Assembly (NCBI GenBank): GCA_039028935.1
Contig: JBCCHD010000010.1
Span: forward strand, 62,001-126,000
Length of the DNA stretch: 64,000 nucleotides
From: Pseudomonadota bacterium
GTDB taxonomy: Bacteria > Pseudomonadota > Gammaproteobacteria > Steroidobacterales > SZUA-146
Reading direction: 5' to 3'
Made by a program: the position numbers and the translations under genes. The notes beneath the pieces were generated by a model that was not told the origin of the DNA, did not search any database, and saw only the letters and a program-made list of their open reading frames with translations. Below are positions 18,959-26,592 of this stretch, one piece after another; the stretch's first letter is position 1, and every line of letters starts with the position of its first letter.

Positions 18959-19402
18959 CTATGGAAAGTCGATCACCTCGTAGCGGCTAGTATTCTCGCC
19001 GCGGGCATGATGGAGGATAGCGTCAACCATTGCTCGGTTGTACCAGGGCACCACCTGTACCGCTCGGTCTTTGACCGGTTTGAGAATCGATTCAGGCCCA
19101 AATGGCTCAACCGCGACGATGGGCTTACCCAGCGCCCGCGCTAGGTCCATTTGGTACTGAACGAGATTGGCGTCTTCGACGTAAGACGATGAGAGGATAA
19201 TGGCGATCTCGGCGTCCTTCATCTGGCGGTTCAATTCAGTCTGAATAGACTCGACACGACTGCCGGGAAACTTATCGGGCTCGCTCAAGTTGACATAAAA
19301 AAACGATTCGATATCCGAGATGTAATCGAAAAACCGCATGTAGTCATCGCTTTCTTGCCAAGTATGGCTCACAAACAGGCGATAAGGATTGTTTTCTGAC
19401 AT
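18959..19402 (-). CDS. TIR-like protein of the ThsB/DUF1863 type
   Basis: 147 aa from the ATG at 19402; an upstream TTG would add two residues. The start RLFVSHTWQESDDYMRFFDY, the middle AEIAIILSSSYVEDANLVQY and the end KPIVAVEPFG followed by VQVVPWYNRAMVDAI match the MTH538 TIR-like family (PF08937). This family includes ThsB, which in Thoeris anti-phage defence makes a cyclic ADP-ribose-type signal from NAD. No ThsA-like effector is seen within the window, so this is a stand-alone copy. It could be an orphan defence protein or a housekeeping nucleotide hydrolase. It converges on the coiled-coil gene and is divergent from the aminotransferase. Confidence 0.82.
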   Translation of the reverse strand: MSENNPYRLFVSHTWQESDDYMRFFDYISDIESFFYVNLSEPDKFPGSRVESIQTELNRQMKDAEIAIILSSSYVEDANLVQYQMDLARALGKPIVAVEPFGPESILKPVKDRAVQVVPWYNRAMVDAILHHARGENTSRYEVIDFP

Positions 19403-19604
19403 GTCCAACTCTCACAATGCCGCCTCTAAATCCGCAGTATTACGGCAAAATGGGCGCTTTATGAAAAAAGTATAGCAATACTGGCTCGCACTGGCACGGA
19501 TTTGCTTTGTTTCGCCTAGCGCTTGTCACTTATAATAGTGGTTTGGCCAGTCAGACGCATCACACGCTCGGCTCAGGCACAGACCACACATTCTGGAGTT
19601 CAAC

Positions 19605-21119
19605 ATGTCTTCAATCACATTACAGCCCGATCCAACAGCGTTTGATTTTCTGTTAAAAATTCGGGCGCGCGCTGCGGGCAAAGCACTAACCGTGGGCCTG
19701 CCCGATTCCGATGTACACGCGTTTATGGAAACCGATGCATCCTTGCGCGCAGCTGTGACCGAAGCGTACGCCGCATTCGAACGACTGCTGGCCAGCGAAC
19801 CCACAACATTCGATCAGGACGAAACCGATCAGGTGCAGGCTCTACAGCAGGGTTTCACCAACTTTTATGCCGACGACGCCATCTGCCCTTACGTGCCGCT
19901 AGCGGCGAAAGGACCGTGGATCATCACGACGATGGGGGCAGTCGTTCACGACAGTGGCGGTTACGGCATGCTCGGATTTGGTCATGCGCCCGACGCCGTA
20001 CTCGACGCCATGAACAAACCGCATGTGATGGCCAACATCATGACGCCGAGCATCAGTCAACGAAACTTCATTGAGGCGATCGATAAGGAGCTGGGTCATC
20101 GTCACAGTCAGGGCAATCCGTTTACACGCTATCTGTGTCTCAACAGCGGCTCTGAGTCCGTATCACTCGCCGCCCGGTTATCCGATGTCAACGCTAAATT
20201 ACTGACCGACGACGGTGCACGGTATGAAGGCCGACGCATAAAGATTTTGGCACTCGACGGTGCCTTCCATGGGCGCACCGATCGTCCCGCACAGTTCTCC
20301 GACAGCACACTGGCCACCTATTCCCGTCATCTTGCGTCTTTCCGTGACAGTGATCGACTCATCACTACGCCACCGAACGATATTGATGCGCTCGAGAACG
20401 TGTTCGCTCAAGCCAACCGCGACAACGTTTTTATCGAGTCCTTTTTTATCGAACCCGTCATGGGCGAAGGCAATCCGGGCATGGGCACCACGCGCGAATT
20501 TTACGATCGCGCACGCGCGCTTACCAAGCTGCATGGCTCGCTTTTACTCGTCGATTCCATTCAAGCCGGACTGCGCGCACAGGGCTGTCTATCGATTGTC
20601 GACTATCCCGGTTTTGAAGACTGCGACGCACCGGATATGGAGACCTTCTCCAAGGCACTCAATGCTGGTCAGTACCCCCTATCGGTATTGGCACTCACGG
20701 CGGAAACCGCCGAGCTCTACCGCAAGGGCATCTACGGCAATACCATGACCAGCAATCCTCGTGCACTCGATGTGGCCTGTGCGGTGTTGGCGGATGTGGA
20801 CGACGCGCTGCGACAAAATATCCGTGACCGTGGCGTAGAGCTGTTTGAAAAGCTTCGCGCACTTGGCATCGAACTCGGCGGCGACCTGTATAAGGTGCAA
20901 GGCACCGGACTCCTGGCGAGTGGTGAACTGAATCCAGACAAATACAAAAGCTATGGAGCCAACAGCACCGAAGAGTATCTTCGCCGACGTGGCATCAATG
21001 TGATTCATGGCGGCCAGAACGCGCTGCGCTTCACCCCGCATTTTCGAATAACGTCCGAAGAAATTGATCTGATTCTAGCGGCGGTCAAGGACGCCCTGCT
21101 CAATGGACCACGTAAATAG
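19605..21119 (+). CDS. class III pyridoxal-phosphate aminotransferase
   Basis: 504 aa, slightly longer than usual because of a ~70-residue N-terminal region. PLP-binding features are the NSGSESVSLAARL phosphate-binding turn (about residues 182-194), ALDGAFHGRTDRPAQ, and the candidate Schiff-base Lys in ETFSKALNAGQYP (about residue 350). The Asp before it is in LLLVDSIQAGLRAQG. It transfers an amino group from an omega- or epsilon-amine donor to a keto acid, but the exact substrate cannot be told; lysine 6-transaminase-like enzymes are the nearest type I can think of. A GGAG ribosome binding site precedes the ATG. It is probably followed by the gene at 21185. Confidence 0.9.
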   Translation: MSSITLQPDPTAFDFLLKIRARAAGKALTVGLPDSDVHAFMETDASLRAAVTEAYAAFERLLASEPTTFDQDETDQVQALQQGFTNFYADDAICPYVPLAAKGPWIITTMGAVVHDSGGYGMLGFGHAPDAVLDAMNKPHVMANIMTPSISQRNFIEAIDKELGHRHSQGNPFTRYLCLNSGSESVSLAARLSDVNAKLLTDDGARYEGRRIKILALDGAFHGRTDRPAQFSDSTLATYSRHLASFRDSDRLITTPPNDIDALENVFAQANRDNVFIESFFIEPVMGEGNPGMGTTREFYDRARALTKLHGSLLLVDSIQAGLRAQGCLSIVDYPGFEDCDAPDMETFSKALNAGQYPLSVLALTAETAELYRKGIYGNTMTSNPRALDVACAVLADVDDALRQNIRDRGVELFEKLRALGIELGGDLYKVQGTGLLASGELNPDKYKSYGANSTEEYLRRRGINVIHGGQNALRFTPHFRITSEEIDLILAAVKDALLNGPRK

Positions 21120-21184
21120 TGTCTCGACGTTGTCGGTAAATCGGTCTTCTCAACGCGTCGGCATCAAGACAGGCGCGCCGATCG

Positions 21185-21928
21185 ATGTCTGAATCCCGCC
21201 TCATCGCCCATCGCTGGCTTTTGATCCTTGCCACGGTTGGGCTGAGCGCACTGTTTGCGGTGGCGTTCATGCTGACCATCGAAAAAACGCGCGAGGGGCG
21301 GGCGGTAGAGCTGTCGGTTGAAGCCGGATTGAACAACCGCATGACCAATGGTGAAGGCATGACCATGACGCCGCGTTTGTCGTCCAAGCCAGCGCAAACT
21401 GCACCGATCGATCGCGTCATCAAACCATCTCCGTTTTGGCCTGCTCTGCTCTTTTCGCTGGCCTTTTTGTGCGGCTGGCTGTTTCGTCATGCCCTTCTTG
21501 AGCCGTTGATGATGCTGCGCCCCGGTGTCGACGCACCGGACGACGAAGATCAGTCGTCCGCGGCGCAACACGCGGTCGTCGAACACGCGGCGATCGACAA
21601 GACAGACAGTTCGGTACCCGATTTGACTCGTGATTTTCCGTGGGATGACGACGCAATCAACACGATCGCGGGCTTGTCCGGCGCGGAACGCATAGAGCGA
21701 CTTGAAAAACAAAACGCGTCTAAGGCGGAAATCATCAAAGCGCTCGAGCGCCTGGTGGCCGAAAACCGTGAAAAGTGGCTTCATCGGGATGAAACCGAAG
21801 CTCGACTCGATCGCACCATTCGTGAGCTGTCGGACGATTTGGACTTGGCGGTGCGTCAGCTGCAGGCGCTGCAATCTGAGTCGGCAAGCAAATCAGGGAC
21901 CTCAGAAGACCCCGCCAAGGAACGCTAA
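21185..21928 (+). CDS. membrane protein with C-terminal coiled coil, unknown
   Basis: 247 aa. There are two membrane segments, residues about 10-30 (WLLILATVGLSALFAVAFML) and 84-105 (FWPALLFSLAFLCGWLF), an acidic linker, then a coiled coil at about 165-235 (ERLEKQNASKAEIIKALERL). Both ends should lie in the cytoplasm with a ~50-residue periplasmic loop between. No family is recognised. It is the third membrane-plus-coiled-coil gene in the first 22 kb. It begins 65 bp after the aminotransferase on the same strand, and its ribosome binding site is weak. Confidence 0.75.
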   Translation: MSESRLIAHRWLLILATVGLSALFAVAFMLTIEKTREGRAVELSVEAGLNNRMTNGEGMTMTPRLSSKPAQTAPIDRVIKPSPFWPALLFSLAFLCGWLFRHALLEPLMMLRPGVDAPDDEDQSSAAQHAVVEHAAIDKTDSSVPDLTRDFPWDDDAINTIAGLSGAERIERLEKQNASKAEIIKALERLVAENREKWLHRDETEARLDRTIRELSDDLDLAVRQLQALQSESASKSGTSEDPAKER

Positions 21929-22050
21929 TACCCACGATCGCTGCAGCACGTTGCGCGACCACCACTCAGGGTCTTCCCACCCCCTACGGGTCCCGTGCGT
22001 TATGTTGTCACCTCTCAGTAAAAACCCGGATCATTACACGCTGAATGCGT

Positions 22051-22086
22051 GGCGATAACGCCACTTTGTGACACTTTGTTATCGCC
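22051..22086. repeat. 9-bp inverted repeat in the 367-bp intergenic region
   Basis: GGCGATAAC (22051-22059) and GTTATCGCC (22078-22086) are perfect inverted copies with an 18-nt loop that itself holds two copies of CACTTTGT. It could be an operator or an RNA hairpin; no T-run follows on the plus strand. The rest of 21929-22295 shows no supported gene. Confidence 0.45.
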
Positions 22087-22295
22087 TTAGAGTGTTATGT
22101 AGCGCGCGTTGTGCCGACGCACCGGATTGTGACTCGGTTCACATTACGTCCGATACGGTTGGCGTAAAAAGAGCGCGAGGCGGGCGCACTTTATACCGCG
22201 CCCAGACCGTCTTTAACGATCGGAAGGCTACTGGCCGATCCGGCAAGACAGGCAGTTTTACGCATGACTCGCGTGAAAATGCCGGGAGAGAAAAC

Positions 22296-22733
22296 GTGTT
22301 TTCGGCAATCAAAAAAGCCCTTGGGCTGGCATCGCCTGACGAGCATGCCGCCCCAAACCTTGTGGTAGAGCCTGTCAATCACAAGCTGCAGTCACAGGCA
22401 AAAATGCATGAGAAATTCCCCCAGGTCCGTAGTCTGGCGGTGAACCTGATGATCAGCCCACCCGACTACGAAACCGAGCCAACACTCAACGGTCGCAGCT
22501 TCGGACCTGATTCGCTTGCGTACTTTGAGTTTCGATGCAAAAACGTTGAATGCCAGGGCGGCGGCTTCGATCTAACAGAGACTGTTGCTGATGGGATTGC
22601 CAAAGGCGAGCGCTCCATTAACGGTCGCCGCGTGTGTCATGGCCGACACGGCGTGAGCCCTCGTGCCCACAATGTGATTCGATGCAACTACGAGCTCAAT
22701 TTCCGCGTCAATATCAACTACGTGGAAAATTAA
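22296..22733 (+). CDS. hypothetical soluble protein
   Basis: 145 aa from a GTG at 22296 with GGGAGAG 5 bp upstream, a near-ideal ribosome binding site. A longer in-frame reading back to 22068 has no such signal and poor protein composition. The protein starts MFSAIKKALGLASPDEHAAP and is followed by a compact domain with FRCKNVECQGGGFDL, HGRHGVSPRAHNVIRCNYEL and four Cys that could bind a metal or pair. No family is recognised. A strong terminator follows 49 bp after the stop. Confidence 0.75.
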   Translation: MFSAIKKALGLASPDEHAAPNLVVEPVNHKLQSQAKMHEKFPQVRSLAVNLMISPPDYETEPTLNGRSFGPDSLAYFEFRCKNVECQGGGFDLTETVADGIAKGERSINGRRVCHGRHGVSPRAHNVIRCNYELNFRVNINYVEN

Positions 22734-22781
22734 GCCACACGATCGCGCGCATTTCGTCGCGCCGCATTCTTTCGTATGATG

Positions 22782-22810
22782 AACCCGGGAATTCTTCCCG
22801 GGTTTTTTTT
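22782..22810 (+). terminator. intrinsic terminator
   Basis: AACCCGGGA (22782-22790) pairs with TCCCGGGTT (22795-22803) across a 4-nt loop and is followed by seven further Ts. It ends the gene at 22296-22733 and lies just before pepQ. Confidence 0.92.
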
Positions 22811-22834
22811 GGCCACTCTGAGTAAGGAATGAAC

Positions 22835-24184
22835 ATGGGCGACACCTCCACTTCAACACTCGACCGGGCCGCTCAGGCCTATGGTGAGCACGTACGCACT
22901 CTGTGCTCGCGCTACACCGCAGCCCTCGCCGAACATCAGTTTGATGCCGCTGTGGTGTTTTCCGGCACGCCGCTCGTTCAGTTTCTTGATGACAACACCT
23001 ATCCTTTTAAAGCCAACCCACAATTTAAGCACTGGGTACCACTGACGGAACTGCCCGACAGTTTCCTTATTTTTACGCCCACAACTAAACCGGTTCTTGT
23101 GTATTACCAGCCCGACGACTATTGGCACAAAACACCCGACGCTCCCTCTGGGTTCTGGGTGGATGATATCGACATAAAAGTGGTCAGTAACAAAAATGAC
23201 GCCAAAAAATGGATGCCCAAGGGTCAACTCGCCTTTTTGGGCGAATGGCAGGAACGATTCGAACGCTGGGGCAAGTTCGCGGTCAATCCAGAGGCGCTGG
23301 TGCACCACCTGCACTACGATCGCGCCTGGAAGACCGACTATGAGATCGCCTGCATGGAACAGGCGTCGTGGCTGGGCGCGCTGGGTCATCGCGCCGCCTA
23401 CCGAGCGTTTGAGGACGAGACCTCGGAATACGACATCCATTTGGCGTACTGCGCAGCCTGCGGGCACACCGAGGAACAGTTGCCATATGGCAATATCATC
23501 GCGCTGAATGACCATAGCGCCGTCCTGCACTACACCTATCGCGACACACACATCGTTCCGGCCGATGAGCGCCGTTCGTTTCTCATCGATGCGGGGGCGT
23601 CCTGTCATGGCTATGCCTCCGATATCACGCGAACCTACGCGGCCCGCGAGGGGCTGTATGCCGATCTCATCGAGGGCATGGACGAGCTGCAGCGCATTAT
23701 CTGCGACATGGTCAAGCCTAAGGTTCGCTATCCACAGCTGCATCTTGACACCCATCGCGCCATCGGTGGCCTGCTTCACAGCGCCGGCGTCATCACGCTC
23801 GGTGGGGACGATGCAGCCGACAGCGGATTGACCTCGGCGTTCTATCCACATGGTCTTGGCCACTACATCGGCCTGCAGGTACATGATGTTGGTGGCTTTA
23901 TGAAGGACAAAAGCGGCGAATACGTAGCGCCGCCTGACGGGCATGCGTTTTTGCGCCTAACACGGCGCATCGACGTCAACCAGGTCATGACCATTGAGCC
24001 CGGTGTCTACATTATCGATTCACTGTTGAAAGCCGTTCGCGAGGGTCCACTCAAAAAACAGGTAAATTGGGACCTGGTAGATACGTTGCGACCATTCGGT
24101 GGTGTTCGCATTGAAGACAACGTGGTGGTCACCGAAGGTGCCCCACGCAATCTGACGCGCGAGGCGTTTGCCAAACTCGATTAG
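22835..24184 (+). CDS. pepQ: Xaa-Pro dipeptidase
   Basis: 449 aa from the ATG at 22835. An ATG 6 bp upstream directly abuts the TAAGGA ribosome binding site, so the second is the better start. This is an M24B metallopeptidase of PepQ type, which cleaves dipeptides with C-terminal proline in the cytosol. The five metal ligands are visible in LIDAGASC, YASDITRTY, GLGHYIGLQVHD, TIEPGVY and VRIEDNVVV. The N-terminal domain (FLDDNTYPFKANPQFKHWVP) is characteristic of PepQ, and the length equals that of the E. coli enzyme (443). A terminator separates it from the preceding gene. Confidence 0.96.
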   Translation: MGDTSTSTLDRAAQAYGEHVRTLCSRYTAALAEHQFDAAVVFSGTPLVQFLDDNTYPFKANPQFKHWVPLTELPDSFLIFTPTTKPVLVYYQPDDYWHKTPDAPSGFWVDDIDIKVVSNKNDAKKWMPKGQLAFLGEWQERFERWGKFAVNPEALVHHLHYDRAWKTDYEIACMEQASWLGALGHRAAYRAFEDETSEYDIHLAYCAACGHTEEQLPYGNIIALNDHSAVLHYTYRDTHIVPADERRSFLIDAGASCHGYASDITRTYAAREGLYADLIEGMDELQRIICDMVKPKVRYPQLHLDTHRAIGGLLHSAGVITLGGDDAADSGLTSAFYPHGLGHYIGLQVHDVGGFMKDKSGEYVAPPDGHAFLRLTRRIDVNQVMTIEPGVYIIDSLLKAVREGPLKKQVNWDLVDTLRPFGGVRIEDNVVVTEGAPRNLTREAFAKLD

Positions 24185-24248
24185 TCTGTCGCGGTGTTAC
24201 CGCCACAGCTCCGATTAATGAACCATCCAGCCGTGGGCGAGATTGCGG

Positions 24249-24986
24249 TTAGACCGTCAGGCGATGCGCATACAGATGTTCGTAGTGAACGAGATTCTCT
24301 GCATGCACTGACTTGACCCGATCAGAGAGCTTGTCGAGTTCCACATAGCGCCTTTTTTGCGGTTTCAGGCCGTCTGAATTACGCAGATTGGCGTGGAACG
24401 AACCACCGTCCCACCAGCTGACTTCGTCACGTGCGCCCGGCTCCCAGCGCAGGGCGTCCGGCAAGAACGGAATACCTACCGCCTCGCACCACAGTCGCAC
24501 CATGTCATGAGGGTTCTCAAGCAGATCATCGCTATCGATCACCGGTGGTGGCGAGCCAGCTTGAGACGTCAGTCGATCAAACAACTGGCGCTGCTCTGCG
24601 AAACCCACTTCTTTCGGATGAAAGTCGGGCCATTTGTTGTACATCGACGTGATCGTTTTCGCTGGATCCCGTATGAGAAATGAGTGCGTGAAGTGCGATA
24701 AGAACGAGTCGTCCCACAAATGATCAATGTAGTGGGGGAAATCTTTGATAAACACCGCCTCCTTCGATGCGGTGCTAAATAAAGTGTGTGCGACGCTCTC
24801 TAGCGTCAGTCCCGGCGTGCGCACGCTGTCGGGGGTCACCCGCGGCCACAGCGGTGATTCACCCTGATACCAGGCTTCGCCAAATGGCTCATGAAAGCAC
24901 GTCAGATCACCACGTTGGCGCATCATCCATTCGAATGCCGTCGACGTTGAGCGCGGCACCGCCCATAAGGCAACTATTTTGTTCAT
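24249..24986 (-). CDS. sulfotransferase-family protein
   Basis: 245 aa. The N-terminal PAPS 5'-phosphosulfate loop is MNKIVALWAVPRSTSTAFEW, and the 3'-phosphate region is SFLIRDPAKTITSMYNKWPD near residue 105. C-terminal features fit the sulfotransferase fold that also includes sugar- and amine-modifying enzymes. The acceptor substrate is unknown. AGGAG lies 7 bp before the ATG. It starts 11 bp after the stop of the racemase-like gene, so the two are almost certainly one operon. Confidence 0.85.
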   Translation of the reverse strand: MNKIVALWAVPRSTSTAFEWMMRQRGDLTCFHEPFGEAWYQGESPLWPRVTPDSVRTPGLTLESVAHTLFSTASKEAVFIKDFPHYIDHLWDDSFLSHFTHSFLIRDPAKTITSMYNKWPDFHPKEVGFAEQRQLFDRLTSQAGSPPPVIDSDDLLENPHDMVRLWCEAVGIPFLPDALRWEPGARDEVSWWDGGSFHANLRNSDGLKPQKRRYVELDKLSDRVKSVHAENLVHYEHLYAHRLTV

Positions 24987-24997
24987 GCGGCAAACTC

Positions 24998-25831
24998 CTA
25001 AGTGTTGAGCGACGAGAGAAGTGCACCCTGCTGTGTGACAGGGGCCAGGTTAAGGGTTTTAAAGACGCGCCAGTAAAGCGCATTGTCATGGGTGATGAGC
25101 GGTTTACCCAATGCCGCCTCTAGCGCGACTTCGAGTGAAACAAAACGCTGAGCCAGCCCATCGGATGGGCGACGAAAATTACACATGCCGTTGGCAAGAT
25201 AGGCATCGACGTTCGGCGCTTTGTCCTGCACGTAGGCGAATGAGCGCGCCGCCAGATCACCATCAAAACACCATCGCATAGCGTTGCATTCTTCTTGGGT
25301 TTCGATGAACCCCTGGTCGACAAAATTGCCTGCCCAAACCACATCGAAGCCAGCCTCACGCAGAAAGCCAACGGTGCCCTGCCACCAATCAGGCCAGTGA
25401 TAGACCGCATTGAGCGCCACCCTTTCGACATTCATCGCGCGCAGCGCTTCCACCATGGCGTAGCCGGCCATATGAAAAGGGGTCTGATAGGTATCGCTCA
25501 GGCGCGCACAGTAATCGCGCACACCTGCCACACCCAGCCCGCTCGCATGGACCCAATTGGAACCAACTTGCGCGCAGACATCCACACCATTGTTTGCCAT
25601 GCAGTGAACAAACTCTTCCAGTAGCGAAAAGTTGTGTTTGCGCTGGTCGAGCCGGTGGGCATAATCCGGCACATGCAACATGCGTCCATGAACGCCGACG
25701 GTTTCTGGCGCCATGCGTAAAAAGTCAGATGGAGCACCATCAAAATCATGCGGCGGGCATGTGAACCCAACTTGGTGAGGAAATAGTTTGTTTTCAGGCT
25801 GGCTCCAATGAGCCGGTTTTTGATACGTCAC
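24998..25831 (-). CDS. Asp/Glu racemase or maleate isomerase/arylmalonate decarboxylase-like protein
   Basis: 277 aa from a GTG at 25831 (AGGTG upstream). Features of the aspartate/glutamate racemase superfamily include VGFTCPPHDFDGAPSDFL, GVHGRMLHVP, the first Cys region NNGVDVCAQVGSNWVHASGL, and TQEECNAMRWCFDG near residue 185. Members use one or two Cys to shift protons or decarboxylate alpha-carbons. Which reaction is catalysed is not determined. It is the first gene of a pair with the sulfotransferase, which suggests a small pathway on a carboxylic acid, by inference. Confidence 0.72.
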   Translation of the reverse strand: MTYQKPAHWSQPENKLFPHQVGFTCPPHDFDGAPSDFLRMAPETVGVHGRMLHVPDYAHRLDQRKHNFSLLEEFVHCMANNGVDVCAQVGSNWVHASGLGVAGVRDYCARLSDTYQTPFHMAGYAMVEALRAMNVERVALNAVYHWPDWWQGTVGFLREAGFDVVWAGNFVDQGFIETQEECNAMRWCFDGDLAARSFAYVQDKAPNVDAYLANGMCNFRRPSDGLAQRFVSLEVALEAALGKPLITHDNALYWRVFKTLNLAPVTQQGALLSSLNT

Positions 25832-26136
25832 TTAACACCTCATGCAGCCTGACCGGTTCGAGACAATCCGGTATCGACCTGATCAGTCGATACAGTCGAC
25901 CACTGACGCAAATTCATAGTGCCTCTGAGCGTACCGCTAGGGCTTTGCGCGCGCCAAGCGAGACCGCCGAGGGCGTCGCGGGCGGCTAACCCTGCGCCCA
26001 TTTCAGAATAGACTAAGCGCTCCCCACGAGAAGCCACCACGCGCAAGACCGCCGCCGTCGCAATGCGCCGTCCCGCGCCTGCTACAGCCCATCCGTGCGT
26101 TTAATTTCAAACGTTCAACGGCGATACGTAGAGACG
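25832..26136. other. intergenic region, 305 bp, no gene seen
   Basis: It lies between two minus-strand genes and should hold the promoter of the racemase-sulfotransferase pair. A 68-codon reading frame here has unremarkable composition and no ribosome binding site, so it is not called. No terminator hairpin with a T-run is seen. Confidence 0.4.
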
Positions 26137-26529
26137 TTAGACAGAAGAAAGCGCCTGCAAATGACCGAAGGTCAACAGCGCAACGGCACCGAGGCCAAGC
26201 CATCCAGGGTGCCGTCCGCGAGTTGCCACACACACCAGTAGCGCACCCAGCGTCATCATGACAATCACGCTCCACAGCACGACTCGCATCGACGATAGAA
26301 CAGAGTCTGCGCGATCGATGATAAGTAGGGAGGCGCCGATGGCGACGCCGAACACCGAAACCAAATGCCAGGTAGCCCACAAAATACGAACATGCCGCTC
26401 TCGCAGAAGCGGATAGCCGTTCGTCGGGATGACACCGGCCACCCGCATTCGTGAAAAGAGTAATCGTTCGCCCAACACGGAATGAACGATGGCCACCACA
26501 ATGGCGATGAGTCCGGCAAAAAAGAGCAT
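26137..26529 (-). CDS. four-helix integral membrane protein, unknown
   Basis: 130 aa from the ATG at 26529, which has GAGGAG 7 bp upstream. Four hydrophobic segments lie at about residues 2-20, 46-68, 80-100 and 108-126. RERHVRILWATWHLVSVFG carries the most conserved-looking polar residues within the membrane region. No family is firmly recognised. It is divergent from the peptidase-like gene at 26593, with the start codons 63 bp apart. Confidence 0.78.
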   Translation of the reverse strand: MLFFAGLIAIVVAIVHSVLGERLLFSRMRVAGVIPTNGYPLLRERHVRILWATWHLVSVFGVAIGASLLIIDRADSVLSSMRVVLWSVIVMMTLGALLVCVATRGRHPGWLGLGAVALLTFGHLQALSSV

Positions 26530-26592
26530 GCACAATCTCCTCTAGTGGAGACCCGATTTTAACGGTCAGGCGAATTTCAGTACACTCGCAAA

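Noticed and set aside
18959-21119. Complete Thoeris defence system
   Set aside because: The neighbouring gene is a class III aminotransferase and no ThsA-type effector is present.
22853-23944. Long open frame (363 codons) on the minus strand opposite pepQ
   Set aside because: It is fully covered by pepQ on the plus strand, which has all five metal ligands; the antisense protein has no recognisable motif and no ribosome binding site.
25840-26046. 68-codon minus-strand frame upstream of the racemase-like gene
   Set aside because: No good ribosome binding site and no motif; its position matches the expected promoter region.
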